A stretch of DNA of 64,000 bases from CAG-1138 sp964495385. Its GTDB lineage: Bacteria > Bacillota > Clostridia > Christensenellales > CAG-917. Under the pieces are notes generated by a model. That model was not told the origin of the DNA and did no database searches. It saw only the letters and a program-made list of their open reading frames with translations. Location: the NCBI GenBank assembly GCA_964495385.1, contig CAZBVO010000008.1:1-64000 (forward strand), given 5' to 3'. Shown here one piece after another: positions 24,841-32,653 of the stretch. Each line of letters opens with the position of its first letter. Positions within the stretch are counted from its first letter, which is position 1. The translations under genes and the position numbers were made by a program.

Positions 24841-25146
24841 TTACTTAACGATTTTTGTGATTTTCAAAGCCGTGTACGGTTGACGGTGGCCTTGGCGTTT
24901 ACGCTCGTTCTTCTTAGCTTTGTACTTGTAAACGATAACTTTGTCGAATTTGTCGTTGTAAAGCACTTCTGCTTCGACCGATGCGCCGCTTACAGGATTG
25001 CCGACTGCGATGTCTGCGCCGTCTGCCAACATAAGCACGTCGAGTTTAACGGTGCTGCCGACTTCTGCGTCCAGTTTTTCAACCTTGACAATTTGGCCTT
25101 CTTCAACTTTAAGTTGTTTGCCTCCGGTAGCTATAATTGCATACAT
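24841..25146 (-). CDS. rplU: 50S ribosomal protein L21
   Basis: 101 residues, MYAIIATGGKQLKVEEGQ at the start and RQGHRQPYTALKI at the end, both family hallmarks. The reading frame is open for another 129 bases upstream, but that stretch is the 5' leader. The chosen ATG has AGAGGAGG before it. First gene of rplU-prp-rpmA. Confidence 0.97.
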   Translation of the reverse strand: MYAIIATGGKQLKVEEGQIVKVEKLDAEVGSTVKLDVLMLADGADIAVGNPVSGASVEAEVLYNDKFDKVIVYKYKAKKNERKRQGHRQPYTALKITKIVK

Positions 25147-25240
25147 AAGAAAATACCTCCTCTTTCCAGTCTCACTGCTTTCAATCAAACCGATTTTCAG
25201 GTGTCGCAAAAGCGCACTTTTACCCTCTGCATGTGGCTCG
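25147..25240 (-). promoter_or_regulatory. Candidate L21 leader RNA
   Basis: About 94 bases of transcript precede rplU, able to form short hairpins (AAAAGTGCGC with GCGCTTTT-type pairing, and a purine-rich section before the ribosome site). Bacillota rplU genes usually carry an autoregulatory L21 leader in this place. The assignment is by position and general form; a covariance-model search was not possible. Confidence 0.45.
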
Positions 25241-25246
25241 ATGTAT

Positions 25247-25275
25247 AATTTAGCATAAAAAAAGGGCGATGTCAA
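25247..25275 (-). promoter_or_regulatory. Promoter of rplU, inside the rng terminator
   Basis: TTGACA and TAAATT with a 17-base spacer. The -35 lies between the arms of the RNase G terminator hairpin, and the spacer contains its 3' arm and T-run. Confidence 0.75.
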
Positions 25276-25291
25276 CCGATTTTCGCCCTTT
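25254..25291 (-). terminator. Terminator after rng
   Basis: AAAGGGCG and CGCCCTTT enclose a 15-base loop, followed by TTTTT on the minus strand. Confidence 0.8.
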
Positions 25292-25329
25292 GGAAATATA
25301 TAATTTATTATATATAAAAGTATTTTTCG

Positions 25330-26820
25330 TCAATACAGCATCTTTGCCGCCGACGGAAGCGTCAGAATTTTTTCGTTGTCTTCCTTTAAAGTAAACTCCT
25401 CGGCGTGAACGGTGCTGTCAGGGATAAGATAAATTCGCTTGCCTCTCCAAGAGGTTTGGCACTCCTTGGACAGATACCTCAGCGCAAACACCTTTGCAAA
25501 CACGTCGGGATGTATGTGAACGATAACCGACGTGGCCTGCGATTTTCTGAACAGCTCGAACAGCGCGTCCCTAAGATTCAAAATAACCAATTCCTCGCTG
25601 TAAACGTAGCCGTTGCCGTGGCAGTACGGACATTCGCGAAGCATAACCGCATCGATCATGCTGCGAGTCTTTTTTCTGGTCAGTTCAACCAGCCCCAACC
25701 CCGTCATCACGGGTTGTCCGGTGTGAATGCGGTCCTTTGCAAGATGCTTCCCCAGTTCCTCTACAACCGCTTTGCGGTGTCCCTCGTCGGCCATGTCTAT
25801 AAAGTCGATGACCACAATGCCGCCTATGTTTCTCAAGCGAAGCTGTTTTGCAATTTCGGCCGTTGCGACCATGTTTGTTTCAAAAACCGTCTGCTCGAGG
25901 TCGGTGTCGCCGACAAACTTGCCGGTGTTTACGTCGATAACGGTCAAAGCCTCGGTGCGATCGATAACGAGGTATGCCCCGTTTTTCATAACCACCTTTC
26001 GCTTCAAAATGCCGTCAATCTGTTTTTGGAATCCGTAGTGAACGAACATGTTGTCTTCGCCCGGATAAAACTTCAACAGTTTTTTGTCGGGATACATCAC
26101 CTGAAGTTTTTCGGCAAGGTCGCGATAGACGTTTTCGTTGTTGACGAAAATGTCGTCGACGTCGTCGGACAAAAAGTCGCGAATGGTCCTGAAAATCAAA
26201 TCGCCCTCTTCGTAAACGGTGGTGCAGACAGGCGCTCTGGTGAAGCTTGAAAGTATGTTTTTCCACTTCGTAACCAACTGGTCCATTTCGGCCAATATTT
26301 CCTCATCCGACGCTTTAGCCGCCTCGGTACGCACGATAAACCCTATATTCGGTGGTTGATGCGACGATACCAACTGCTCCAGACGCTTGCGCTCGGACTC
26401 CGATTCTATCTTGTGCGAGATGCCCACAAAATTGATGTGCGGCATGATAACCAAAAGCCTTCCCGGGATGGAAATGTTTTGCGAAACCCTTACGCCCTTG
26501 GTGCCGAAATGATCCTTTACCACCTGACACATCACGATGTCGCCGGGGCTTACGTTGAGGTTTTGCGCCCCCACTTGACCGCCTATATCTTTCGGATCGA
26601 CAAGGGTTTCTCCGACGTGCAAAAAGGCGTTGCGCTCAAGCCCGATGTTGACAAACGCCGCTTTCATGCTGGACAAAACGTTTACCACTTTGCCCTTATA
26701 AATGTTGCCGACGAGTTTCGGCATACTGCTTCGCTCGATATAAAATTCGGCAACTTCGCCGTTTTCGACCAAGGCAACCTTTACTCTCTTTGGATGATAA
26801 TCTATAAAAATTCTCTTCAT
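25330..26820 (-). CDS. rng: Ribonuclease G/E family protein
   Basis: Endoribonuclease of rRNA and mRNA processing. The S1 domain spans about 36-120 (GNIYKGKVVNVLSSMKAAFVNIG). The catalytic core shows the RNase E/G sequence LTVIDVNTGKF with its Mg-binding Asp, and GGIVVIDFIDM with a second one. The C-terminal CPYCHGNG is the zinc-link that joins monomers. 496 residues fits the short RNase G type, without the RNase E scaffold region. Order radical-SAM, DUF2344, rng, rplU is standard in Clostridia. Confidence 0.95.
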   Translation of the reverse strand: MKRIFIDYHPKRVKVALVENGEVAEFYIERSSMPKLVGNIYKGKVVNVLSSMKAAFVNIGLERNAFLHVGETLVDPKDIGGQVGAQNLNVSPGDIVMCQVVKDHFGTKGVRVSQNISIPGRLLVIMPHINFVGISHKIESESERKRLEQLVSSHQPPNIGFIVRTEAAKASDEEILAEMDQLVTKWKNILSSFTRAPVCTTVYEEGDLIFRTIRDFLSDDVDDIFVNNENVYRDLAEKLQVMYPDKKLLKFYPGEDNMFVHYGFQKQIDGILKRKVVMKNGAYLVIDRTEALTVIDVNTGKFVGDTDLEQTVFETNMVATAEIAKQLRLRNIGGIVVIDFIDMADEGHRKAVVEELGKHLAKDRIHTGQPVMTGLGLVELTRKKTRSMIDAVMLRECPYCHGNGYVYSEELVILNLRDALFELFRKSQATSVIVHIHPDVFAKVFALRYLSKECQTSWRGKRIYLIPDSTVHAEEFTLKEDNEKILTLPSAAKMLY

Positions 26821-26824
26821 ACTG

Positions 26825-27490
26825 TTATTCTCCGAGGTTCTTAAGATAGTCGTCGACGTCGATTGCTTTGCCGCCCACGTTCACGAATTGCCGTGTTTTG
26901 ACCGCTTCGGTGATTTCGATATTCAGGCCGAAATCGGCATTTAAAGCATTTATAAGTCTGTCCGCCCTAAGATTGGTGTTGCCCGTTGCAAGCTTAACCG
27001 TGAGGCCGCCGTCGGCCACGGCAACGTCGTAGATAAGCGAACGCACGTCTTTTGTTTCAAGATTGCCTTTGACGGTGTAAGTGATGTTGTAAGTTTTTGC
27101 CTCGCTAAGCGTTTTTACCGCCTTCGACACACCGTCCGAATTGTCCGAAGGAAGATAATACTCGGATGCGAAAATTTTGCCGGCAAGGTTCGGAGACTTA
27201 GGCGTTTCAAAGCATTCAATGCCCTCGAATCCCGGAGCATACACCCCGTTGTAGGCCTCCAAAAACTCTTTTGCAGTCATATCACGGCAGTCGGCCGTAA
27301 CGTATTCGGCGCGGCTGTTAAGCCCCAACGCAAGCGGCGGACTGAAAAACAGCAGCATGTGCGGATTGAACCCCTTTGAATACTCCATTTTAATTTGGGC
27401 TCGACGAATTGCACGGACCATTCCACGCAAAGTGTCGATGTGCGAAATGAACACGGCGGTGCCGCATTTTTTGTATTTTAAGGTTATCAT
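26825..27490 (-). CDS. TIGR03936 / DUF2344 radical-SAM-linked protein
   Basis: 221 residues. The start KYKKCGTAVFISHIDTLRGMVRAIRRAQIKMEYSKGFNPHMLLFFSPPLALGL is diagnostic of the family, which is always encoded next to (or fused to) the TIGR03960 radical SAM enzyme. It is thought to aid that enzyme; the chemistry is unsettled. It overlaps its partner by 4 bases (ATGA) and is followed 5 bases later by rng. Confidence 0.93.
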   Translation of the reverse strand: MITLKYKKCGTAVFISHIDTLRGMVRAIRRAQIKMEYSKGFNPHMLLFFSPPLALGLNSRAEYVTADCRDMTAKEFLEAYNGVYAPGFEGIECFETPKSPNLAGKIFASEYYLPSDNSDGVSKAVKTLSEAKTYNITYTVKGNLETKDVRSLIYDVAVADGGLTVKLATGNTNLRADRLINALNADFGLNIEITEAVKTRQFVNVGGKAIDVDDYLKNLGE

Positions 27491-29274
27491 AGCGCACCTC
27501 CGTCGGCCTTAATGCATTTGACGTTTGACGTGGCTCCGCAGCCGTTGCAGCCCTCACGACAGTTTCGAGTGGTTTTCCCTTCGTAAGCACGGTGGCGCTC
27601 TCTAAGCAAATATTGTTTTCTGACCGTGGTGTCGATAAAATCCCACGGCAAAACTTCGTCTTCCGAAAATTCACGGGTATAATCTTCGATTTTTATGTCG
27701 CAATCGGCAAGGGCTTTAAGCCACAAATTGTAGTCGAAATACTCCGTCCAGCCGTCGAATTTCGCCCCCAGCTCGAAGGCTCGCACCAAAACTTTGTTGA
27801 GTTTTTCGTCGCCTACGGCAAAAACCTCTTCCAAAACGCTGGTCTCGGCGCCGTGATAGCTGAACGACACGCCCTTGATTTTCTTGAATTCCGCCCTCAA
27901 CAAATCCTGTTTGTGCGTCATTTCGTCAAAGTTAATTTGCCTCTCCCACTGGAACGGCGTAACCGGTTTCGGAATAAACACCGAGCAGCTTACGCCTATC
28001 GTTATGTCCTTTTTGTGAACCAACGAAATATAGTGTTCCCTTATCCTTCTTACAAGGTCCACCATGCCCAACAAATCCTCGTCGGTTTCCGTCGGAAGCC
28101 CCAACATAAAGTAAAATTTCACATGGTTGTAGCCTTTCGAAAAGGCCTCGGTCAGCGCCGAAAAAATTTCGTCCTCGGTGATGTTTTTGTTGATTACGTC
28201 TCTAAGCCTTTGCGTGCCGGCCTCCGGCGCAAATGTGAGACTGTTCATCCTGGTCTGCAAAGCAAACGCGCCCTCGAAACTGTTGAGCCTCAGGCTCGGA
28301 AGCGCAAGTCGGATATGCCTGTCCTTAATAAAATCCTGCAAGCCGTTTATAAGCGGCAGAAGCTGGGTGTAATCGCCCGTCGAAAGGCTTGAAAGGCTCA
28401 TTTCGTCAAAGCCGGTGTTGGCCAGCATTTCCTTGGCATTGGCCAAACTTTTGGCCGCACTGCGCTCCCTTATCGAGCGATAGTAAAAGCCTGCCTGGCA
28501 AAATCTGCAGCCCGAAGCGCAACCTCTGTAAAGTTCCAACACGGCCCTGTCATGCACGATTTCGATGTTTGAAACAAGCGGTTTGACAGGATAAAATGCG
28601 TTTTCGAAATCTTTGACAACCGCTTTCTTTACGGTTTCACCCTTTTTAAAATGTTGCGGAACGTACAACCCCTCAACGTTTTTGAGGTTTTCGAGAATTT
28701 GCGACTTGGTCAAATTTTTCTTTTTGCCGTCCCTCACGACCTCCATAAGTTCAACCAGCATGCCTTCGCCTTCGCCGATTTCGATTACGTCAAAAAATTC
28801 CTTAAAAGGCTCGGGGTTGACCGTGCACGGACCGCCGGCAATCATGATAGGATACTCGTCGCCTCTGTCCTTTGCGTAAAAAGGAATACCGGCAAGGTCG
28901 AACATATACAAAATATTGCTGTACAAAAGTTCGTACTGCACGCTGAAGCCCACAACGTCAAAATCCAAAAAACTTTTTTTGGTCTCGAGGCTGAACAGCG
29001 GAATGTTTTCCTCTTTCAGTTTTTTTCCGAAATCGGGCCAAGGGGCATAGCACCTTTCGGCCGTAAATTGCGGTTTGGAATTAATAAGTTGGTAAAGTAT
29101 GCTGAGGCCGAGATTGCTCATGCCTATTTCGTAAACGTCGGGAAAGCACAACAGCAAATTTGCCTCGTACGGCTTGTTCATGTCGGGAGTGTTGTACTCG
29201 CCGCCCGTATAGCGTGCCGGCTTTTCGACCGACAGCAAAATTTTGTTAAGTTTTTTTTGTGTGACTAAATCCAT
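27487..29274 (-). CDS. TIGR03960 B12-binding-like radical SAM protein
   Basis: 595 residues. The N-terminal ~190 residues resemble a cobalamin-binding region (DVYEIGMSNLGLSILYQLIN; the typical DxHxxG is not clear). The radical-SAM cluster motif is YRGCASGCRFCQAGFYYRSIRERS near residue 255. The C-terminus has a CREGCNGCGA cysteine cluster, likely a second metal site. The reaction is not established for the family; a tRNA or ribosome role is suggested by the constant rng-rplU context. It lies one base after the ROK kinase gene. Confidence 0.92.
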   Translation of the reverse strand: MDLVTQKKLNKILLSVEKPARYTGGEYNTPDMNKPYEANLLLCFPDVYEIGMSNLGLSILYQLINSKPQFTAERCYAPWPDFGKKLKEENIPLFSLETKKSFLDFDVVGFSVQYELLYSNILYMFDLAGIPFYAKDRGDEYPIMIAGGPCTVNPEPFKEFFDVIEIGEGEGMLVELMEVVRDGKKKNLTKSQILENLKNVEGLYVPQHFKKGETVKKAVVKDFENAFYPVKPLVSNIEIVHDRAVLELYRGCASGCRFCQAGFYYRSIRERSAAKSLANAKEMLANTGFDEMSLSSLSTGDYTQLLPLINGLQDFIKDRHIRLALPSLRLNSFEGAFALQTRMNSLTFAPEAGTQRLRDVINKNITEDEIFSALTEAFSKGYNHVKFYFMLGLPTETDEDLLGMVDLVRRIREHYISLVHKKDITIGVSCSVFIPKPVTPFQWERQINFDEMTHKQDLLRAEFKKIKGVSFSYHGAETSVLEEVFAVGDEKLNKVLVRAFELGAKFDGWTEYFDYNLWLKALADCDIKIEDYTREFSEDEVLPWDFIDTTVRKQYLLRERHRAYEGKTTRNCREGCNGCGATSNVKCIKADGGAL

Positions 29275-29275
29275 T

Positions 29276-30232
29276 TTATTTGTTCATCGTAAGAGTTGCC
29301 GCACCCAAGATGCCGGCATCGTTACCGAGCGTTGCGGCCGTTATTTTGGTTTTAGGGCTGTATTTTGTAGCAAACGAATGTTGTGTAACGTAGCGTTGCA
29401 AAGGTTTAAGCAACGGATCGCCGGCCATGCTCACGCCACCGCCCATAATGATGACCTTCGGTCTGAAAACGTTGACAAGGTTCACAAGGCCGTCGCCGAC
29501 GTAGGAAACGTATTTTTTCAGGACGCGTTTTGCAACCGGGCAATCCTTTTTGACGGCATCGAAAACGGTTTTGCCGCTGACGTCCCCTTCTTCGGCAGCG
29601 GTTTTTGCCAAAACGCTGTCGGGATTTTTTGCGATGGCCGCCTCAACCTGCCTGATAAGCGCAGATGCCGAGGCATAAGCTTCCCAGCAACCGCGTCTGC
29701 CGCATCCGCATTTTTCGCCGCCGCACTTGATGACGGTGTGTCCGCCCTCGGTGCCTGCTCCGCCAACGCCCTCAAAAAGCTTTCCGCCGACGTAAAAGCC
29801 TGTGCCGACGCCCGTGCCGAGAGTAACCGTTATGCTGTCCGAAACGCCGTTGCCGCCGCCCCAAACCGCCTCGCCCAAGGCCGCGCAGTTTGCGTCGTTG
29901 CTGATGCGAATAGGAAATTTATATTGAAACCTTGCCGAAAGTTTGGCAACCAACGGAGTGCCTTTAAAGTTGATGTTCGGGGCAAAACGTACGTTGCCTT
30001 TTTCGCCGTCAACAGTCCCCGGCACGCCGATGCCGACGCCCGACAGTTGATATTCGTGCAAGCCGCCGTTTTCCAGAAGCGACGAAATAAGTTTGTGAAT
30101 GTCGTCTATTATGACGTCCTCCGACTCCGTCGGACGTGTTATTATCGATTGTTTCAAAAGCAGTTTGCCGTTTTCGTCGACAAGTCCGCCCTTTATGCTC
30201 ATGCCGCCGATGTCGATACCGATATAGTACAT
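29276..30232 (-). CDS. ROK-family glucokinase
   Basis: Sugar kinase, most likely of glucose, using ATP. GIDIGGMSIKGGLVD (about 4-18) is the phosphate-binding start, ISNDANCAALGEAVWGGG carries the catalytic Asp, and the ROK zinc motif GHTVIKCGGEKCGCGRRGCWEAYAS is near residue 155. 318 residues is standard. It starts the operon that continues into the radical-SAM pair and rng. Confidence 0.93.
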   Translation of the reverse strand: MYYIGIDIGGMSIKGGLVDENGKLLLKQSIITRPTESEDVIIDDIHKLISSLLENGGLHEYQLSGVGIGVPGTVDGEKGNVRFAPNINFKGTPLVAKLSARFQYKFPIRISNDANCAALGEAVWGGGNGVSDSITVTLGTGVGTGFYVGGKLFEGVGGAGTEGGHTVIKCGGEKCGCGRRGCWEAYASASALIRQVEAAIAKNPDSVLAKTAAEEGDVSGKTVFDAVKKDCPVAKRVLKKYVSYVGDGLVNLVNVFRPKVIIMGGGVSMAGDPLLKPLQRYVTQHSFATKYSPKTKITAATLGNDAGILGAATLTMNK

Positions 30233-30266
30233 GGCTTCCTCCTAAATTTAAAAGAAATATATATTT

Positions 30267-30295
30267 ATTTTAAAATACTTCGCAAAAATTGTCAA
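30267..30295 (-). promoter_or_regulatory. Promoter of the glk-rng operon
   Basis: TTGACA and TAAAAT with a 17-base spacer, followed by a TAGGAGG ribosome site. Confidence 0.8.
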
Positions 30296-30379
30296 GTGAG
30301 CGACATACACTTGAACATTTTAACATATTTTCACACCGCGGCGAATACTATTTACAAACTAAACAAAAAAGGAGCGCCT

Positions 30380-30613
30380 ATGTTCACCGAAAACGGCTAT
30401 CAGCCTAACACAAACATTCCCAACGATTACGTCGTTTATCAAACCAAACCGCAAAGAAAACGTACACGAAAAAGCAAGTCGAAATCACCGTCCGACAAAC
30501 TGGATTTGTTTATTCTGCCGCTTATCGGCGCATGTGCCGTCAGCCTTGCTTACCTTGTGTGGCAAGCAGTATCCAACACGGCGGTTATCTCGGCAATAGC
30601 AGGTTTATTGTAA
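30380..30613 (+). CDS. Small bitopic membrane protein
   Basis: 77 residues: a polar start, a very basic stretch KPQRKRTRKSKSKS (about 28-41) and one membrane helix (about 47-75) ending the protein. AAAGGAG stands before the ATG. It is immediately upstream of a SpoIVFB-type protease gene, the position of spoIVFA in Bacilli, but is far shorter and has no M23 domain. A CATACACT sequence, like a sigma-E -10 box, occurs ~70 bases upstream with no convincing -35. Confidence 0.65.
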   Translation: MFTENGYQPNTNIPNDYVVYQTKPQRKRTRKSKSKSPSDKLDLFILPLIGACAVSLAYLVWQAVSNTAVISAIAGLL

Positions 30614-30638
30614 GTTTTTGCAACTTAAAATCGGTTTT

Positions 30639-31487
30639 ATGCCAAAATTTAAAATCCATCCTGCTTTTTTAATCCTCGGCGCGATTCTCGCCTTAACAGG
30701 CAAATTCGCCGAGGCTTTGGCAAGCATTTCGGCAGTTTTGCTGCACGAGGCAGCACACGCCGTCGCTTCGGGAGCAAGAGGCTATCAAACGGGCAAAATC
30801 ACGCTTTTGCCCTACGGCGCCGCCTTAAACGTCTCGGACGACGTCGACGACACCTCGCTTGTCATCATCGCCGCCGCAGGCCCTGCGGCAAACTTCCTGA
30901 CTTGCCTGCTCACGGTAAGCGTTTGGTGGATTTTCCCCGCAACGTACGTTTTGACAAAACCGTTTTACACCGCAAACCTCACTATCGGGCTGTTCAATCT
31001 GTTGCCCGCCTATCCCTTGGACGGCGCGCGAATCGTATTGGGTATGTCCAAGCGGCCGCACCGTGCCTTAAAGCGTCTAAAAGTGGTCGGAATTGCAATT
31101 TCGGCCGTGTTGACGGCTGTTTTTGTAGTTCTTGCCGCAAACAAAAACGTCAATTTAACTTTGGGAATTATGGGTGTGTTTTTGTTTGTGGGGGCGGTAA
31201 AAGGGCAAAATAAAGAGACTGCTTCACTTTTACTGAAAAGCAATCCCCTTGCAAAAAATTTCGTCGGCGGAGTTAAGGAAGAAACCTATCACCTTTCCTC
31301 GGACGCAACGCTTCGCCGAGCCGTTCTTTTGACCAACTCGGAAAAAATCACCAAATTTGTTGTCGAAGGAGGCGGCAAGTCAACCGTCTTGACCGAAGCG
31401 GAACTTTTTGCCGAACTGAAACGGCACAAACTCGGCGATTCGCTTGCCGACGTCATTTCCGCCCGACAAAATGACCTACACTCCTGA
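30639..31487 (+). CDS. SpoIVFB-like M50 intramembrane metalloprotease
   Basis: Site-2-type zinc protease. HEAAH (residues 36-40) in the second helix and LLPAYPLDGAR (~131) supply the zinc ligands. Four to six helices fill residues 8-190; the final ~85 residues are cytosolic and could be a CBS-like regulatory domain, as in SpoIVFB. SpoIVFB cleaves pro-sigma-K during sporulation; here the substrate is unproven. The ATG has no clear ribosome site and lies 26 bases after the preceding gene; an upstream in-frame TTG (30618) is possible. The 3' end overlaps minE on the other strand. Confidence 0.85.
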   Translation: MPKFKIHPAFLILGAILALTGKFAEALASISAVLLHEAAHAVASGARGYQTGKITLLPYGAALNVSDDVDDTSLVIIAAAGPAANFLTCLLTVSVWWIFPATYVLTKPFYTANLTIGLFNLLPAYPLDGARIVLGMSKRPHRALKRLKVVGIAISAVLTAVFVVLAANKNVNLTLGIMGVFLFVGAVKGQNKETASLLLKSNPLAKNFVGGVKEETYHLSSDATLRRAVLLTNSEKITKFVVEGGGKSTVLTEAELFAELKRHKLGDSLADVISARQNDLHS

Positions 31488-31698
31488 TGCGGTCCGCTTC
31501 TAAGTGCATTTCAAACAAATAGCTGCCCCTTTCGGCCGTAAGATCAACCTCCAAACTTTGAGGAACGATGTCGAAGTAATCCGACAAAACTTCCTCCAAT
31601 CGGCTTTTAAGCAGTTCGCAAAAATCCGCAGGCACAACCGCTTTGTCCGAAATCAAAACCGAGCGCAAACGTTCCCTCGCGTTTTCCCTGTTGCTCAT
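31453..31698 (-). CDS. minE: Division-site topological factor MinE
   Basis: 81 residues. NARERLRSVLISDKAVVPADFCELLKSRLEEVLSDYFDI matches the MinD-binding and dimerisation segments of MinE, and LEVDLTAERGSYLFEMHLEAD the C-terminal strands. It stimulates MinD ATPase to drive pole-to-pole oscillation. It lies 9 bases after minD. The last 35 bases overlap the protease gene on the opposite strand. Confidence 0.88.
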   Translation of the reverse strand: MSNRENARERLRSVLISDKAVVPADFCELLKSRLEEVLSDYFDIVPQSLEVDLTAERGSYLFEMHLEADRIRSVGHFVGRK

Positions 31699-31707
31699 TT
31701 TTACCTC

Positions 31708-32493
31708 CTAAAAAACCTTTTTCTTTTTTATAAATCCGAACAATCCACGGTTTCGGCAATTGTCGTCGTACAAAACGGTCCGGCCGCTCTGCAAGCCCGT
31801 TGCAATCAGCCTAAAAGCTTTTGACGTAGCCGCCCCCTTCGGTAAGCGGTCGACTCCCGAATAAAGCGTTACCGCATCGTCCTCGGGCAAAACCCCTGCG
31901 GCCTTACATCTCAGCAACCGACAGACGTCCTCGGTGTTCATCATTTCGCCTTTCATAACCATATCGCCCCTGAGGCGGTTTACGATGATTTTTATGCTTT
32001 CCAAAGGATATCCTTCCAACAAATTCAAAACCTTGTCGGCATCTCTTATTGCCGAAACGGTGGGCGTAGTAACAACCAACGCCTCGGTGGCCGAACTTAC
32101 CGCCCTGTGAAAGCCGCCCTCGATGCCTGCCGGGCAATCGATAAGAACGTACTCGAAACTTTCGGCCAACGAATTTACGACGTTTGAAAACGACTGCGGC
32201 GTCAGTTCAGGAGCATCGGACAGCTTGGAACTCGGCAAAACGTACAGCAGCGGATTGCATCTGTCCTGAACCAGCGCCTGACGCAGGCGACATTTGCCCC
32301 TCACTACGTCCAAAATGTCGTACACCACAAGATTTTCGACGCACATCACCACGTCCAAATTGTTTAAGCCTATGTCGGCATCCACCATGCAGACCTTATG
32401 CCCCATGTCGGCCAAAGCAATCCCCAACCCCGAAGTCACCGTGGTTTTCCCGACACCGCCCTTACCGGAAGTTACAACTATTTTTCGCCCCAT
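31708..32493 (-). CDS. minD: Septum-site ATPase MinD
   Basis: Deviant Walker A KGGVGKTT (residues 11-18), DADIGLNNLD (switch I), and VLIDCPAGIEGGF (Walker B). The C-terminus GLFGFIKKKKVF is the amphipathic membrane-targeting helix. 261 residues is normal. The start has AGGTAAAAT before it and an extended -10 promoter (TGATATAAT at 32512-32520) about 20 bases upstream. minC is not present next to it. Confidence 0.95.
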   Translation of the reverse strand: MGRKIVVTSGKGGVGKTTVTSGLGIALADMGHKVCMVDADIGLNNLDVVMCVENLVVYDILDVVRGKCRLRQALVQDRCNPLLYVLPSSKLSDAPELTPQSFSNVVNSLAESFEYVLIDCPAGIEGGFHRAVSSATEALVVTTPTVSAIRDADKVLNLLEGYPLESIKIIVNRLRGDMVMKGEMMNTEDVCRLLRCKAAGVLPEDDAVTLYSGVDRLPKGAATSKAFRLIATGLQSGRTVLYDDNCRNRGLFGFIKKKKVF

Positions 32494-32589
32494 ATTTTAC
32501 CTCCGACGGCAATTATATCACGTCTCCGTGCAACTTATTTTTTGAATTTTTGGGTTTTAATGACTTTGTCTGCCGCTTTTTGGCACAAA

Positions 32590-32617
32590 ATAAAACGGCA
32601 GATTCCTCTGCCGTTTA
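32590..32617 (-). terminator. Terminator after mreB
   Basis: AAACGGCAGA and TCTGCCGTTT around a short loop, then TATTTT on the minus strand. Confidence 0.75.
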
Positions 32618-32653
32618 AGTCAAAATTTACGATTAAACTGTCAAAATGTCGGA

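Noticed and set aside
30300..30320. Sigma-E promoter for the SpoIVFB-like operon
   Set aside because: CATACACT matches a sigma-E -10 box, but no matching -35 lies 14-15 bases upstream; kept only as a remark.
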